From: an uncultured Candidatus Pelagibacter sp.
GTDB taxonomy: Bacteria > Pseudomonadota > Alphaproteobacteria > Pelagibacterales > Pelagibacteraceae
DNA: 64,000 nt
NCBI RefSeq assembly: GCF_943788075.1
Contig: NZ_CALSOW010000005.1
Coordinates: forward strand, 1-64,000
Reading direction: 5' to 3'
A model generated the notes under the pieces. The model did no database searches. It was not told where the DNA came from and worked only from the letters and a program-made list of their open reading frames with translations. Below, one piece after another: positions 1 to 8,757 of the stretch. Each line of letters begins with the position of its first letter. The first letter of the stretch is position 1. Made by a program: the position numbers and the translations under genes.

Positions 1-255
1 GTATTTATGTTCTTATTCAGTTCATCTAAAATTTTAATTCCAGAAAACTCTATTCTTATTAAATGAAGACCAATCATTCCAAAAATTAGAGGAGTAAAGA
101 AACTTAATAAAACCTGGTAAAAAACCTGTGATATTTGTTTCGTAAAAATTATTTAAACAGAAATCAAGTAATCCTAATACAAAAAAAGTTGAACCTAAAA
201 CTAAAAATAAATTTAGATTTTCTTTATTTGGTTTTAAAAAATTTACATTAGTCAT
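1..255 (-). CDS. aapM: Amino-acid ABC transporter permease AapM, 5' part, frameshifted, cut by window edge
   Basis: Inner-membrane permease subunit of the general L-amino-acid ABC importer. Only the N-terminal part lies in the window; the gene runs off the left edge. I start it at MTNVNF, two bases after the aapQ stop, rather than at the upstream codons of the ORF track. One hydrophobic segment (NLFLVLGSTFFVLGLLDF) is visible. After LPGFIKF the ORF-track frame becomes nonsense, but the neighbouring frame continues with FTPLIFGMIGLHLIRIEFSG, a typical AapM N-terminal sequence, so there is one extra base near 95-105. I treat this as a likely sequencing error. Identity rests mainly on position after aapQ. 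Confidence 0.75.
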
Positions 256-257
256 TA

Positions 258-1406
258 TTATTTTTCCTGGATTGCAATTCTCTTGTTGTACCAATTCATA
301 AACATTGAAATAGCTAAACTAATTGTTAAATAAGTAGCCATCGTAATACCAACAATCTCTATAGCTCTACCTGTTTGCATCATCGCAGTTCCAGCAAATA
401 CTAAAACTAAATCTGGATAAGCGATAGCAGCTGCTAGAGAAGAGTTTTTAGTTAGGTTTAAATATTGGTTTGTTGTTGGTGGGATAATAATTCTTAAAGC
501 TTGAGGCATTATAACTAGCTTTAAAACTTGGTTTGGTGTTAAACCAATTGATGCTGCTGCCTCTTTTTGACCTTTACCAACCCCTTGTATACCTGCTCTA
601 ACATTTTCAGCAATAAAAGTTGCTGTATATAATGTAAGAGCTAAAGTTAATGCTATTAATTCTGGTGGTATTCCAAGCCCCCCTTCAAAAGTAAAAGAAG
701 TTTTGGCTAATTGTTTTAGTTCAGGAAAACTCCATGATAAATCAACACCTCCAACAATAAATGTTAGCGCTGGTATAATTATAAATATACCTAAAGATAT
801 TAAAAATTTAGGATACTGTTTTCCTTCTTCTTCTTGTTTTCTTTTTGCAAATTTATTGAAAAAGAAAATAATTATCATTGCAATAATTAAGTGCTACTAA
901 AAAATACGTCAAAGTTATTCCAAACTGGTGCAACGGTATAAAGTCCTTTAATGGTCATATATGATGATCCAAAAATCAATGGAGCATCTTCTGGCATAGG
1001 TAATGCTCTTAAGTGCAGCAAAATACCAAAAAAATATCTGTAATAATAAAGGTACATTTCTAAAAAACTCTACATAAAAGCTAGCAGTTTTATTTATTAA
1101 ATAGTTAGGTGATAGTCTTGCAACACCAACAATTATACCCAAAATTGTGCATAAAATAATCCCAATAAAAGATACTAATAAAGTATTTAACAATCCTACT
1201 AAATAAGCTCGACCATATGACATGGAGCCATCATAATCGATTAGTGAAAATTGAATATCAAATGAAGCTTCTTTTGATAAAAAACCAAAACCAAACTGAA
1301 TACCACGGGTATCCATGTTCTCTTGTGCATTCATTGTAAAGAAACCAAATATTAAAACTATAAATAATAGAGTTAAAAATTGAGGTAAGATTTTTTTAAA
1401 TTTCAT
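258..1406 (-). CDS. aapQ: Amino-acid ABC transporter permease AapQ, two frameshifts
   Basis: Membrane permease that pairs with AapM and takes substrate from AapJ. The track shows two pieces. The first starts MKFKKILPQF with a transmembrane helix and carries the HisM/GlnP-type N-terminal transmembrane region (AYLVGLLNTLLVSFIGI, EFFRNVPLLLQ). The second has the permease EAA loop (GQKEAAASIGLTPNQVLKLVIMPQALR). The join is recoverable: an extra base near 1010 hides ALPMPEDAPLIFGSSYMTIKGLY, and a missing base near 890 interrupts FFSSTLIIAMIIIFF. With both corrected the length (about 380 aa) fits the family. It lies downstream of aapJ, separated by a stem-loop. Confidence 0.85.
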
Positions 1407-1423
1407 TTGATTTGATACTATAA

Positions 1424-1453
1424 AAAAAGGGCTAGATAAATCTAGCCCTTTTT
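1424..1453 (-). terminator. Stem-loop between aapJ and aapQ
   Basis: Perfect inverted repeat: AAAGGGCTAGA and TCTAGCCCTTT around a 4-base TAAA loop, flanked by an A tract on one side and a T tract on the other, so it reads as an intrinsic-terminator shape on either strand. It sits 20 bases after the aapJ stop and just before the aapQ start. In solute-binding-protein operons such hairpins usually cause partial termination or protect the upstream message, giving more binding protein than permease. The structure is seen directly; the role is inferred. Confidence 0.75.
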
Positions 1454-1473
1454 AATTAATTTATAACTTTAAA

Positions 1474-2514
1474 TTATCTTGATGGTGGAACGTATAAAAT
1501 ACCACCTTTAGTCCATAATTCATTTGGACCTCTGTCTGGTAAGATACCAGTGTCAGCTATATTTCTCTTATAACTTTCACCATAGTTTCCAACTTGTTTG
1601 ATAATTCTTAAGTTCCACTCGTTATCTAAACCGAATGCAGCACCCATTTCACCTTCAGCACCAACTAATCTTTTGATTTGTGGGTTTTCTGAAGTTTTCA
1701 TCATGTCAGCATTAGCAGAAGTAACACCGTACTCCTCAGCTTCGATCATAGTATTTAAAGACCATCTTACGATATCTTCCCATACTGCATCACCTTGTCT
1801 AACAACAGGGCCTAATGGCTCTTTTGAAATAGTTTCAGGTAACACGATGTGATCATCAGGGTTAGTCATTTTAGTTCTTTGTGCAGCAAGACCTGATTTG
1901 TCAGTAGTGTAAGTATCACATCTACCAGCATCATAAGCAGCTACAACTTCATCAGCTTTTTCAAAAGCAACTGGAGTATAAGAAATTCCTTTAGAGTTAA
2001 AGAAGTCTCTCATGTTTAACTCAGTTGTTGTACCAATGTTAGTACAAGCTGAGATTCCATTTTTGAATTGGCTTGTTGAAGTAATTCCAGAGTCTTTTCT
2101 AACCATGAAACCTTGACCATCGTAGAAGTTTACTCCAACGAAAGTAAGTCCAATGTCAGCATCTCTAGAAAGAGTCCAAGTTGTGTTTCTTGATAAGATA
2201 TCAATCTCACCAGAAGTTAAAGCTGTAAATCTTTCTTTAGCACTTAATGGTGTAAACTTAACTTTGTTTGCATCACCTAGTACTGCAGCAGCTACCGCTC
2301 TACATACATCAACGTCAACACCAGTCCAATTTCCTGCAGCGTCTGCATTAGAAAATCCTGGTAAACCTTGAGATACTCCACATCTTACAAAACCCTTCTT
2401 CTGAGTGTTTTTAAGTGTCTTAGATTTTTTAGCAGCGAAAGTTTCTGTTGTAAAAGTAAACAACACAGCAACCATTGCCACTAAAGAAGTTAATTGTTTT
2501 AAGTATTTAAACAT
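1474..2514 (-). CDS. aapJ: Periplasmic general L-amino-acid binding protein AapJ
   Basis: Solute-binding protein (SBP family 3) of the amino-acid ABC importer, 346 aa, acting in the periplasm. A signal peptide is visible (residues 1-27, MFKYLKQLTSLVAMVAVLFT, Ala-rich cleavage region ETFAAKK). The mature part begins with a VRCGVSQGLPGFS stretch typical of AapJ/YhdW, followed by GVDVDVCRAVAAAVLGDA and RFTALTSGEIDIL, which match the ligand-binding lobe. The start has a good ribosome site, AAAGGAAG. It is first in the aapJQM operon, with its own -10 (TATAAT) and a leader containing two tandem dyads. GC content looks higher than in its neighbours, consistent with a highly expressed gene. Confidence 0.95.
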   Translation of the reverse strand: MFKYLKQLTSLVAMVAVLFTFTTETFAAKKSKTLKNTQKKGFVRCGVSQGLPGFSNADAAGNWTGVDVDVCRAVAAAVLGDANKVKFTPLSAKERFTALTSGEIDILSRNTTWTLSRDADIGLTFVGVNFYDGQGFMVRKDSGITSTSQFKNGISACTNIGTTTELNMRDFFNSKGISYTPVAFEKADEVVAAYDAGRCDTYTTDKSGLAAQRTKMTNPDDHIVLPETISKEPLGPVVRQGDAVWEDIVRWSLNTMIEAEEYGVTSANADMMKTSENPQIKRLVGAEGEMGAAFGLDNEWNLRIIKQVGNYGESYKRNIADTGILPDRGPNELWTKGGILYVPPSR

Positions 2515-2535
2515 TATTCTTCCTTTTAGTTATTT

Positions 2536-2571
2536 TTATTTGTTAACAAATAATTCAAATTAAATTTGAAT
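2536..2571 (-). promoter_or_regulatory. Two tandem perfect dyads in the aapJ leader
   Basis: Two perfect inverted repeats lie end to end between the predicted aapJ start of transcription and its ribosome site: TTATTTGTTAACAAATAA (2536-2553) and ATTCAAATTAAATTTGAAT (2553-2571). They could be operators for a dimeric repressor or two small RNA hairpins. The dyads are seen directly; function is not known. Confidence 0.5.
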
Positions 2572-2588
2572 CAGACCAACTTTCTATC

Positions 2589-2594
2589 ATTATA
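2589..2594 (-). promoter_or_regulatory. Predicted -10 element for aapJ
   Basis: An exact TATAAT on the minus strand, about 75 bases upstream of the aapJ start, predicts a leader of about 65-70 bases. No good -35 hexamer is seen 16-18 bases upstream (GAATTT at 17), so the promoter may be activator dependent. It lies in the gap between tRNA-Arg and aapJ. Confidence 0.45.
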
Positions 2595-2682
2595 TAAAGT
2601 TGATCAAAGGAAAATTCTTAATATTAGAACCATTCTAACTATATGTAGTGTAGAAAAAAAATATCAGAATATATATTGATGA

Positions 2683-2759
2683 TGGTGCGCCCTGCACGAC
2701 TCGAACGTGCGACCCTCGGTTTAGAAAACCGATGCTCTATCCAGCTGAGCTAAGGGCGC
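2683..2759 (-). tRNA. tRNA-Arg (anticodon TCT)
   Basis: A 77-base cloverleaf with CCA encoded. Acceptor arms GCGCCCT / AGGGCGC pair fully, the D arm is GCTCAGCTGGATAGAGC, the anticodon arm TCGGT-TTTCTAA-ACCGA gives anticodon TCT, and the T arm is GCACG-TTCGAGT-CGTGC. It reads AGA, the Arg codon expected to dominate in an AT-rich genome. It lies just downstream of trkH on the same strand. Confidence 0.97.
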
Positions 2760-2792
2760 AAAAATTAATACATGTACATATATAGTATTTAA

Positions 2793-4199
2793 TTAATATT
2801 TAAAAAGAAATTTTTTAGCTATTAAAAGTAAAGATAAAAGCTCTACTCTTCCAATAATCATAAAAAAAATCATAAAAAATTTAGTTAAAAAATGTAAATC
2901 GTTAAAATTGAATTCACTCATCCCATAAGCTGAGGAATTAACAGTGTTCATTAAAGTTAAAATAGCTAATTTAAATGAGCTTTCAAAGCTAATACCACTC
3001 AAGCTTAATAAAGAAGTTAAAATAAATAACGAAATTATGAAAATCAAAATTGTTAAAAAATATTTATTTATCTCTTTGAAATCGAAATTAATTTTAGAAA
3101 ATATTAACTTATTCATAAAAACATTCTTTGGTTTGCTAAAAGATAGAATTTGATTAAATGAATATTTAGTTAAAGAATATATTTTTAAAAATCTTATACC
3201 AGAACTTGTAGAAAAAAAAGATCCTCCTATTATTACTAAAATTAGATAAATGAAACTTAACCTTGATTGATCAAATTCTAAAGAGATACCAATATTAGAT
3301 ATACTGCTGACTAAAGACAAAAAGATGTAAGTAAAATTATTATCAAAACTAAAAAAAGTAAAAAAAATTGTGACAATAAATAAAAAATACAAAAATAAAT
3401 GAATATCTTCGTAGAAAAAATTAAGATTCTTATCTCTTATTAAAATCAAATTATAAATAAAAAAAATACTAAAAAAAGAAACTAACATTAATAATGAAAA
3501 AATTACTATTTGTGATTGATTAGTAAGAATTAATGAAAGGTCATTAGTTGGTAAAAAACCACCTGATGAAATTATTGTCATTGATAAATTTAAGGAGTTA
3601 AAAGATCTAATGTCGAAAATATTTAATATAAAAAAAATTGATAATGTTATCGCAGAATATAATATAAATATTTTAACTGTTTGTTTTAATATTTCAGAAC
3701 TATTAAATGATAAAAAATTTGTTAGTGATTTTTTTAAACTATCATCATAAATATCTATTAAAAAAATAATTGAAAATAAAAAATATAAACCACCTATCCA
3801 TTGAATAGAGGATCTCCATAAGATTAACCCTTGATCAATATGTTTTATATTGTCAAAAATTGTAAATCCAGTTGAGGTAAAACCTGAAACAGACTCAAAA
3901 ATAGAGTTTAAAAAAGTTAAATTATAAATACTAAAGTAAAAAGGTAATGATAGTATTAACGGGAGTAAAATATAGCCTAAAAAAACAGTTAAAATTTTTT
4001 CAAAAATAGATGGTTTTTTAGTTATCTCTTTTATCTTGTAGAAAAGCAGACCAATGGCTAGTGATGAAAATAAACTAAAATAGTATGTGTTGAGATTCAA
4101 ATATAGATTAAAATAGTAAGAGTAGATGATATTAAAAAATGAAAAGATCGATATTAATATAAAAAAAAAACTAAGATATTTTACTCTGAAAAGAGACAT
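2793..4199 (-). CDS. trkH: Trk potassium uptake membrane subunit TrkH
   Basis: Pore-forming subunit of the Trk K+ transporter in the inner membrane, 468 aa, nearly all hydrophobic helices. The four pore-loop glycine regions typical of TrkH/KtrB can be seen: SVSGFTSTGFTIF, IISSGGFLPT, SSISNIGISL and MNTVNSSAYGMS. Length is close to the family norm of about 480. It lies 6 bases downstream of trkA, its cytoplasmic regulatory partner, and probably shares its transcript. Isoleucine, phenylalanine and lysine bias is extreme, as in other membrane genes here. Confidence 0.9.
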   Translation of the reverse strand: MSLFRVKYLSFFFILISIFSFFNIIYSYYFNLYLNLNTYYFSLFSSLAIGLLFYKIKEITKKPSIFEKILTVFLGYILLPLILSLPFYFSIYNLTFLNSIFESVSGFTSTGFTIFDNIKHIDQGLILWRSSIQWIGGLYFLFSIIFLIDIYDDSLKKSLTNFLSFNSSEILKQTVKIFILYSAITLSIFFILNIFDIRSFNSLNLSMTIISSGGFLPTNDLSLILTNQSQIVIFSLLMLVSFFSIFFIYNLILIRDKNLNFFYEDIHLFLYFLFIVTIFFTFFSFDNNFTYIFLSLVSSISNIGISLEFDQSRLSFIYLILVIIGGSFFSTSSGIRFLKIYSLTKYSFNQILSFSKPKNVFMNKLIFSKINFDFKEINKYFLTILIFIISLFILTSLLSLSGISFESSFKLAILTLMNTVNSSAYGMSEFNFNDLHFLTKFFMIFFMIIGRVELLSLLLIAKKFLFKY

Positions 4200-4205
4200 T
4201 TGAAT

Positions 4206-5597
4206 TTATATAGAGCTTATTCTAAATATGTTTTCTACTACTGAAATGGAGTCTTTTTTTGCTAAAAAAACAACTCTATCATCTTTTTGAAATACAAAGT
4301 TTGATCTAGGTATCACTACTTTATCATCTCGTAAAACTGCGCCTATTCTTATTTCCGATGGTAAATTTGAATTTTTTAATTCTTTATTAATTAATTCTGA
4401 GGTCTCAATAATTTCAGCTTCAATAACCTCATACTCTCCATTTAAAATTGTATAAGCTGTTTCTATTGTTCCTTTGTGAATATGTTTAAGAATACTTGAA
4501 ACTGTGTTCATTCTTGGATCAATCAAATCATCTATTTTTAGAGAGTTCTGTAATAATGAATAATTTGGCTTGTTAATCAAAGCCATTGTTCTTTTATCAT
4601 TAATTTTTTTGTCATCTTTTGCAAACTTTTCAACAAGAACACTTACCATTAAATTATCTTCATCATCATTTGTAAGAGCTAACACCGTTTCTGCTTCTTC
4701 TAAATTTGCCTCAACCAACACCTCTTCATCAAGTGCGTCACCATTAATTACAATAGTGTTATTTAATTCATTTGCTAAAAATTCAGACCGATCTTTATCT
4801 TTTTCGATAATTTTAACTCTTACAGCATCTAAGCTCTCCTCAAGGTTCTTTGCAAGATTAAAGCCGATATTGCCCCCACCAACAATTAGTATTTTTTTTG
4901 ATACTTTTTCAGTATGACCAAATGCTTCTAGTGTTTGGGACATTTGAGAAGAATTTATAATTACATAAATCTTATCATCTTTTTGAATATCATCATTTTT
5001 TTTAGGGATTAAAAATTTATCTCCTCTTATGACACCAATAATATTTGCATCAAGATTAGGATGTTTTTTTGTTAATTCATTCAGTTTAATATTAATTAGA
5101 TTACAATTATCATTAATCAAGATTTCTAATAATCTAATTTTATTGTCAGCAAAAGGGACACTATCTAAAGCTCCAGGTGCTTCTAATTTTCTTTGAATAG
5201 ATTTTGCTATTTCTAACTCAGGTGAAATAATTACATCGATTGGTAAATTTTCTTTATTGTAAACAGTAGTAAATTTTGGATTTAAATAATCTTGAGATCT
5301 AATTCTAGCAATTTTTTTTGGAATATTAAAAATAGAAAAAGCTATTTGACAAATAACCATATTAATTTCATCGTTACGTGTAACAGCTATAATCATATCT
5401 GTTTCTGATGCGTTGGCTTTTTCTAATATTGATGGATAAGTGGCTTTACCGACTATAGCTTTTACATCTAATGATTCATCAATTTTTTGAATATCTTCAC
5501 TAGATTGATCAATAACAGTAATTGAATGACCCTGTTCACTAAGTTGTTTGGCTATAGTAAAACCTACTCTGCCAGCACCACAAATAATTATATTCAT
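4206..5597 (-). CDS. trkA: Trk potassium uptake regulatory subunit TrkA
   Basis: Cytoplasmic NAD(H)-binding gating subunit of the Trk K+ system, 463 aa. Two RCK/KTN units are visible: the first starts MNIIICGAGRVGFTIAKQL at residue 1 and the second KKILIVGGGNIGFNLAKNL near residue 234, each a Rossmann GxGxxG fold, each followed by a TrkA-C domain (for example IRIGAVLRDDKVVIPRSNFVF near the end). Lies directly downstream of ntrX (1-base gap), the alphaproteobacterial ntrY-ntrX-trkA order, and upstream of trkH. Confidence 0.95.
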   Translation of the reverse strand: MNIIICGAGRVGFTIAKQLSEQGHSITVIDQSSEDIQKIDESLDVKAIVGKATYPSILEKANASETDMIIAVTRNDEINMVICQIAFSIFNIPKKIARIRSQDYLNPKFTTVYNKENLPIDVIISPELEIAKSIQRKLEAPGALDSVPFADNKIRLLEILINDNCNLINIKLNELTKKHPNLDANIIGVIRGDKFLIPKKNDDIQKDDKIYVIINSSQMSQTLEAFGHTEKVSKKILIVGGGNIGFNLAKNLEESLDAVRVKIIEKDKDRSEFLANELNNTIVINGDALDEEVLVEANLEEAETVLALTNDDEDNLMVSVLVEKFAKDDKKINDKRTMALINKPNYSLLQNSLKIDDLIDPRMNTVSSILKHIHKGTIETAYTILNGEYEVIEAEIIETSELINKELKNSNLPSEIRIGAVLRDDKVVIPRSNFVFQKDDRVVFLAKKDSISVVENIFRISSI

Positions 5598-5598
5598 T

Positions 5599-6954
5599 TT
5601 AATTAAATTCTTTTATTCCCAAGATTTTTAGTTTTCTATGTAAAGCTGTTCTTTCCATACCAACAAAATTTGCTGTTTTTGAAATATTGCCATTAAATTT
5701 TTTAAGTTGGATAGTTAAATACTCTTTTTCAAACTTTTCTCTAGCTTCTTTTAATGGTACAGAAAGGCTATTTTCTGCAATCTGATTGTCAAAATTATCA
5801 ATTTTTAATGACTCCTTAATAATATTTGAGATTTTGTCTTTGGTATCAGGTTGCAATATTGCAATTCTTTCAATTAAGTTTCTTAATTCTCTAACATTAC
5901 CTTTCCAATTGTGATTTAAAATATAACTATTGTTCTCATCAATTTCTAACTCTTTAATATTGTAGTTTGCTGATATTTTTTTGGAAAAATATTTAATTAA
6001 TAACGGAATATCTGAAATTCTTTGACTTAAAGGTTCAATATTTATTTCAAACACATTTATTCTATGAAACAGATCTTCTCTAAAGTTTCCTAATTGAATT
6101 TCTTTTTTTAAATCTTTGCTTGATGAACAAATTAATCTTACATCAACACTGACATCATTATTCCCATTAACTCTTTTAAATTTTTGATCAATTAACACTC
6201 GTAAGATTTTTGATTGAATATCAAGTGGTATCTCTGAAATTTGATCAATTAGTAAAGTTCCCTTGTTGGATTTTTCAAGAGCTCCGTATGATATCGATCC
6301 ATTTTCTTTTTCTTCGCCAAATAATTCAAGTTCATATTTATTTGAATCTAATAAAGCACCATTTAAAACAACAAATTGATTCTTATTTCTTATAGAGTTT
6401 TTGTGTATTTTTCTTGCTACCAGTTCTTTTCCAGATCCAGAGGGGCCACATATAAAAACTCTACTTTCTGTTAACGAAATCTTTTTTATTTGATCAACTA
6501 TATTAGTTGTGTTTTTACTGTTGCCAATTAGATCGTAAGAAGAAAATAATTTACTTTCATATTCTCTATTTTGTTTTTTGAGGTTATAGTTTTCAACAGC
6601 ACGACTTACAAAATTTAACAATCTTTCTTGATCAAATGGTTTTTCTATAAATTCAAAAGCACCATGATGCAAAGATTTTATAGCCATTTCAATATTTGCG
6701 TGACCTGAAATTATTATAACGGGAACATCCTTATTCTTAGTTTTAATATGTGATAAAAGTTCAATTCCATCGTTATCTCCTTTATCTAATTTAACATCTA
6801 ATATAGCAACATCAGGAAGTTTTTTGTCTATTTCAGCTAAAGCTTGATTAAAATTGGCAGCAATTCTTGTTTTGTAACCAGCATCTATAATTAATTCATT
6901 AATGATATTTCTTATATCAGCATTATCATCAACTATTAAAATTTCAGCGCTCAT
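5599..6954 (-). CDS. ntrX: Response regulator NtrX with degenerate AAA+ motifs
   Basis: Response regulator paired with NtrY, 451 aa. The receiver domain (1-125) keeps the acidic pair D9/D10, phosphoacceptor D53 (ILDVKL) and K105. The AAA+ domain follows, with Walker A GPSGSGKE (170-177) and an FREDLFHRI arginine-finger region near 292-298. The C-terminal Fis helix-turn-helix is ISKTANFVGMERTALHRKL. Two key motifs are changed: the GAFTGA sigma-54 contact loop reads KENGSISYGAL, and Walker B is LLIDQI, with Gln at 238 where sigma-54 activators have Glu. I infer a phosphorylation-controlled DNA-binding regulator that does not activate sigma-54. It overlaps ntrY by 4 bases. Confidence 0.92.
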   Translation of the reverse strand: MSAEILIVDDNADIRNIINELIIDAGYKTRIAANFNQALAEIDKKLPDVAILDVKLDKGDNDGIELLSHIKTKNKDVPVIIISGHANIEMAIKSLHHGAFEFIEKPFDQERLLNFVSRAVENYNLKKQNREYESKLFSSYDLIGNSKNTTNIVDQIKKISLTESRVFICGPSGSGKELVARKIHKNSIRNKNQFVVLNGALLDSNKYELELFGEEKENGSISYGALEKSNKGTLLIDQISEIPLDIQSKILRVLIDQKFKRVNGNNDVSVDVRLICSSSKDLKKEIQLGNFREDLFHRINVFEINIEPLSQRISDIPLLIKYFSKKISANYNIKELEIDENNSYILNHNWKGNVRELRNLIERIAILQPDTKDKISNIIKESLKIDNFDNQIAENSLSVPLKEAREKFEKEYLTIQLKKFNGNISKTANFVGMERTALHRKLKILGIKEFN

Positions 6955-8735
6955 TGTTTTGTAAATATAATCTTTATTATTGCTCCGTCAGTTTTTGATA
7001 TAAATTCAATATTCCCATTGTGATCATTAATTATTTTATTAACTATTGATAGACCTAATCCGGTCCCCTTTTTTTTTGTTGTAAAGTATGGATTTAAAAT
7101 TTCTTTAATATTATTGTTCAAATTTTTGAATCCTATACCAGTATCATTAATGACAAGACTTATATGACTATCAAAATTGTTAAGTTCAATAGTAATATTT
7201 TTGTTAAAATCACTTACTTTTTCAGCTTTTTGCTGGATACTTTCAATTGAATTTTTAATTAAATTAAGAAAAACTCTACTTAATTGTTCTTTATCACCAT
7301 CAAAAAATAATTGCTGATTATTATGCGTAAAATCAATTTTAATGGTCAGGTCTAATTCTTGTAACAATTTAATATTATCATTTATTAATATAATTAGATC
7401 ATTTTTTTGAAAAATTGGTTTTGGCATTCTTGCAAAATCAGAAAATTCATTAACTAATTTTTCTATTTGTTTAATTTGGTTATTAATAATCTTTAAATTT
7501 TCATTAAAATTTTCCTTATTTTTTTTATCTAATTCGTTTGAGTATTTATTTTTTAATCTGTCAATGGTTAATTGAATTGGTGTTAGTGGGTTTTTAATTT
7601 CATGAGCAAGTTTTCTTGCTAGACTACCCCAAGCTTCATGTCGTTCATTTAAAACTAATTTTTCTTGTTGATCTTTCAATCGAACAATCATTTGATTAAA
7701 ATTTTTATTTAATATCTCTAAATCTTTATCAGTTTTAACTTCAGGGACTTTAATGTCCAAATTTCCTTGTCCAATTGAAGTGGAGGCTAAAATCAAATTA
7801 TTAATTGATCTAAAGAATCTAGATGAAAATCTAATAGCTATTGAAATAGATATAAATAATAAAAGTGAAACAATAATAATATAAATTATTGCAAATGAAA
7901 TTTTTATACCTGTGCTTTTTTCTTCAACCGTATAATAAAAATTTATAGCCTCTTCTGTTTCAGTTAAATATTTTGAAATATCTTTATCAAGATATTTAAC
8001 TACATAAATAAATCTATCGTTAAAATTCTGAAGGCGCATAATAGCAGCCGATCTATTTTCTAGAGCATTAATAATTTTTAAAGGACGATCATCATCCAAT
8101 ACAAGATTTAAAGCTTCATCAACTGGAGGTATATATAAATCATCATTCTCTAATGTTGAGAATAATGGTTTTTTTTTTAAATCAATTATATGGATTTCAT
8201 CAACACCTCTTATTAATTTTTGAGTTTGTAAAAACCTTTCATATTCTTTTTCATTATCATTTAAAAATTTTTTACTTTTATTTACATCAAAAGCAATAAG
8301 AACTATTTCTGATTGAATTTTATTTCTAACTTCATCAACATAATCTCTAGCTAATTCATAAGAGTTATTTACAACTGTTGTAACTTTTTTGTCAAAATAT
8401 TTCTCAAGAGCAAATGAAAAAAGAAATAAAGAAAAAATTGATATTAGTAAAGAAGGTATAAAAGTAAATAACGCAAAGTATGTGATGTATTTTTTATTTG
8501 AATTAATCCCATCCGCATCAATATCATTTTTGATAGTTTTTTTAATTTCTAAAAAAATAAAAATAAAAAGAAATGCGAGTAAAACAATATTTAGAACTAA
8601 TAAATACTGTAAATTCTGACTTGAAAGTTCTACGGGGCTTTTATCAATAAAAGTTAAAAAAGTTAAAAAACCTATAGATAATGTGATAATAAATAGGAGA
8701 ATTAAATATATGTTTTTTCTAATAAAATCGTGCAT
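6951..8735 (-). CDS. ntrY: Sensor histidine kinase NtrY
   Basis: Membrane sensor kinase for NtrX, 594 aa. Four transmembrane helices at about 8-28, 43-63, 83-110 and 278-301 enclose a periplasmic sensor of about 165 residues. A HAMP linker (about 302-355), the HisKA H-box with H378 (ARKLAHEIKNPLTPIQL), and HATPase motifs (IKNSIESI, KKGTGLGLSIV) follow. It is shorter than many NtrY proteins because no PAS domain is evident between HAMP and HisKA. Its start codon lies only 22 bases from the divergent ispDF start. The pair is linked in other alphaproteobacteria to nitrogen and redox control; the signal in this organism cannot be read from sequence. Confidence 0.93.
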   Translation of the reverse strand: MHDFIRKNIYLILLFIITLSIGFLTFLTFIDKSPVELSSQNLQYLLVLNIVLLAFLFIFIFLEIKKTIKNDIDADGINSNKKYITYFALFTFIPSLLISIFSLFLFSFALEKYFDKKVTTVVNNSYELARDYVDEVRNKIQSEIVLIAFDVNKSKKFLNDNEKEYERFLQTQKLIRGVDEIHIIDLKKKPLFSTLENDDLYIPPVDEALNLVLDDDRPLKIINALENRSAAIMRLQNFNDRFIYVVKYLDKDISKYLTETEEAINFYYTVEEKSTGIKISFAIIYIIIVSLLLFISISIAIRFSSRFFRSINNLILASTSIGQGNLDIKVPEVKTDKDLEILNKNFNQMIVRLKDQQEKLVLNERHEAWGSLARKLAHEIKNPLTPIQLTIDRLKNKYSNELDKKNKENFNENLKIINNQIKQIEKLVNEFSDFARMPKPIFQKNDLIILINDNIKLLQELDLTIKIDFTHNNQQLFFDGDKEQLSRVFLNLIKNSIESIQQKAEKVSDFNKNITIELNNFDSHISLVINDTGIGFKNLNNNIKEILNPYFTTKKKGTGLGLSIVNKIINDHNGNIEFISKTDGAIIKIIFTKQ

Positions 8736-8757
8736 TCTTAAATAATAATTACCTTAA

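Noticed and set aside
2640-2682. Terminator after tRNA-Arg
   Set aside because: A run of eight T on the minus strand is present, but the preceding stem is only about four A/T pairs.
4570-4917. 115 aa plus-strand ORF opposite trkA
   Set aside because: Shadow ORF produced by AT-rich coding sequence of trkA; Ser/Leu-rich translation without family features.
8736-8757. Sigma-54 type promoter near ntrY
   Set aside because: No TGGCAC-N5-TTGC pattern was seen and NtrX lacks the motif needed to use one.
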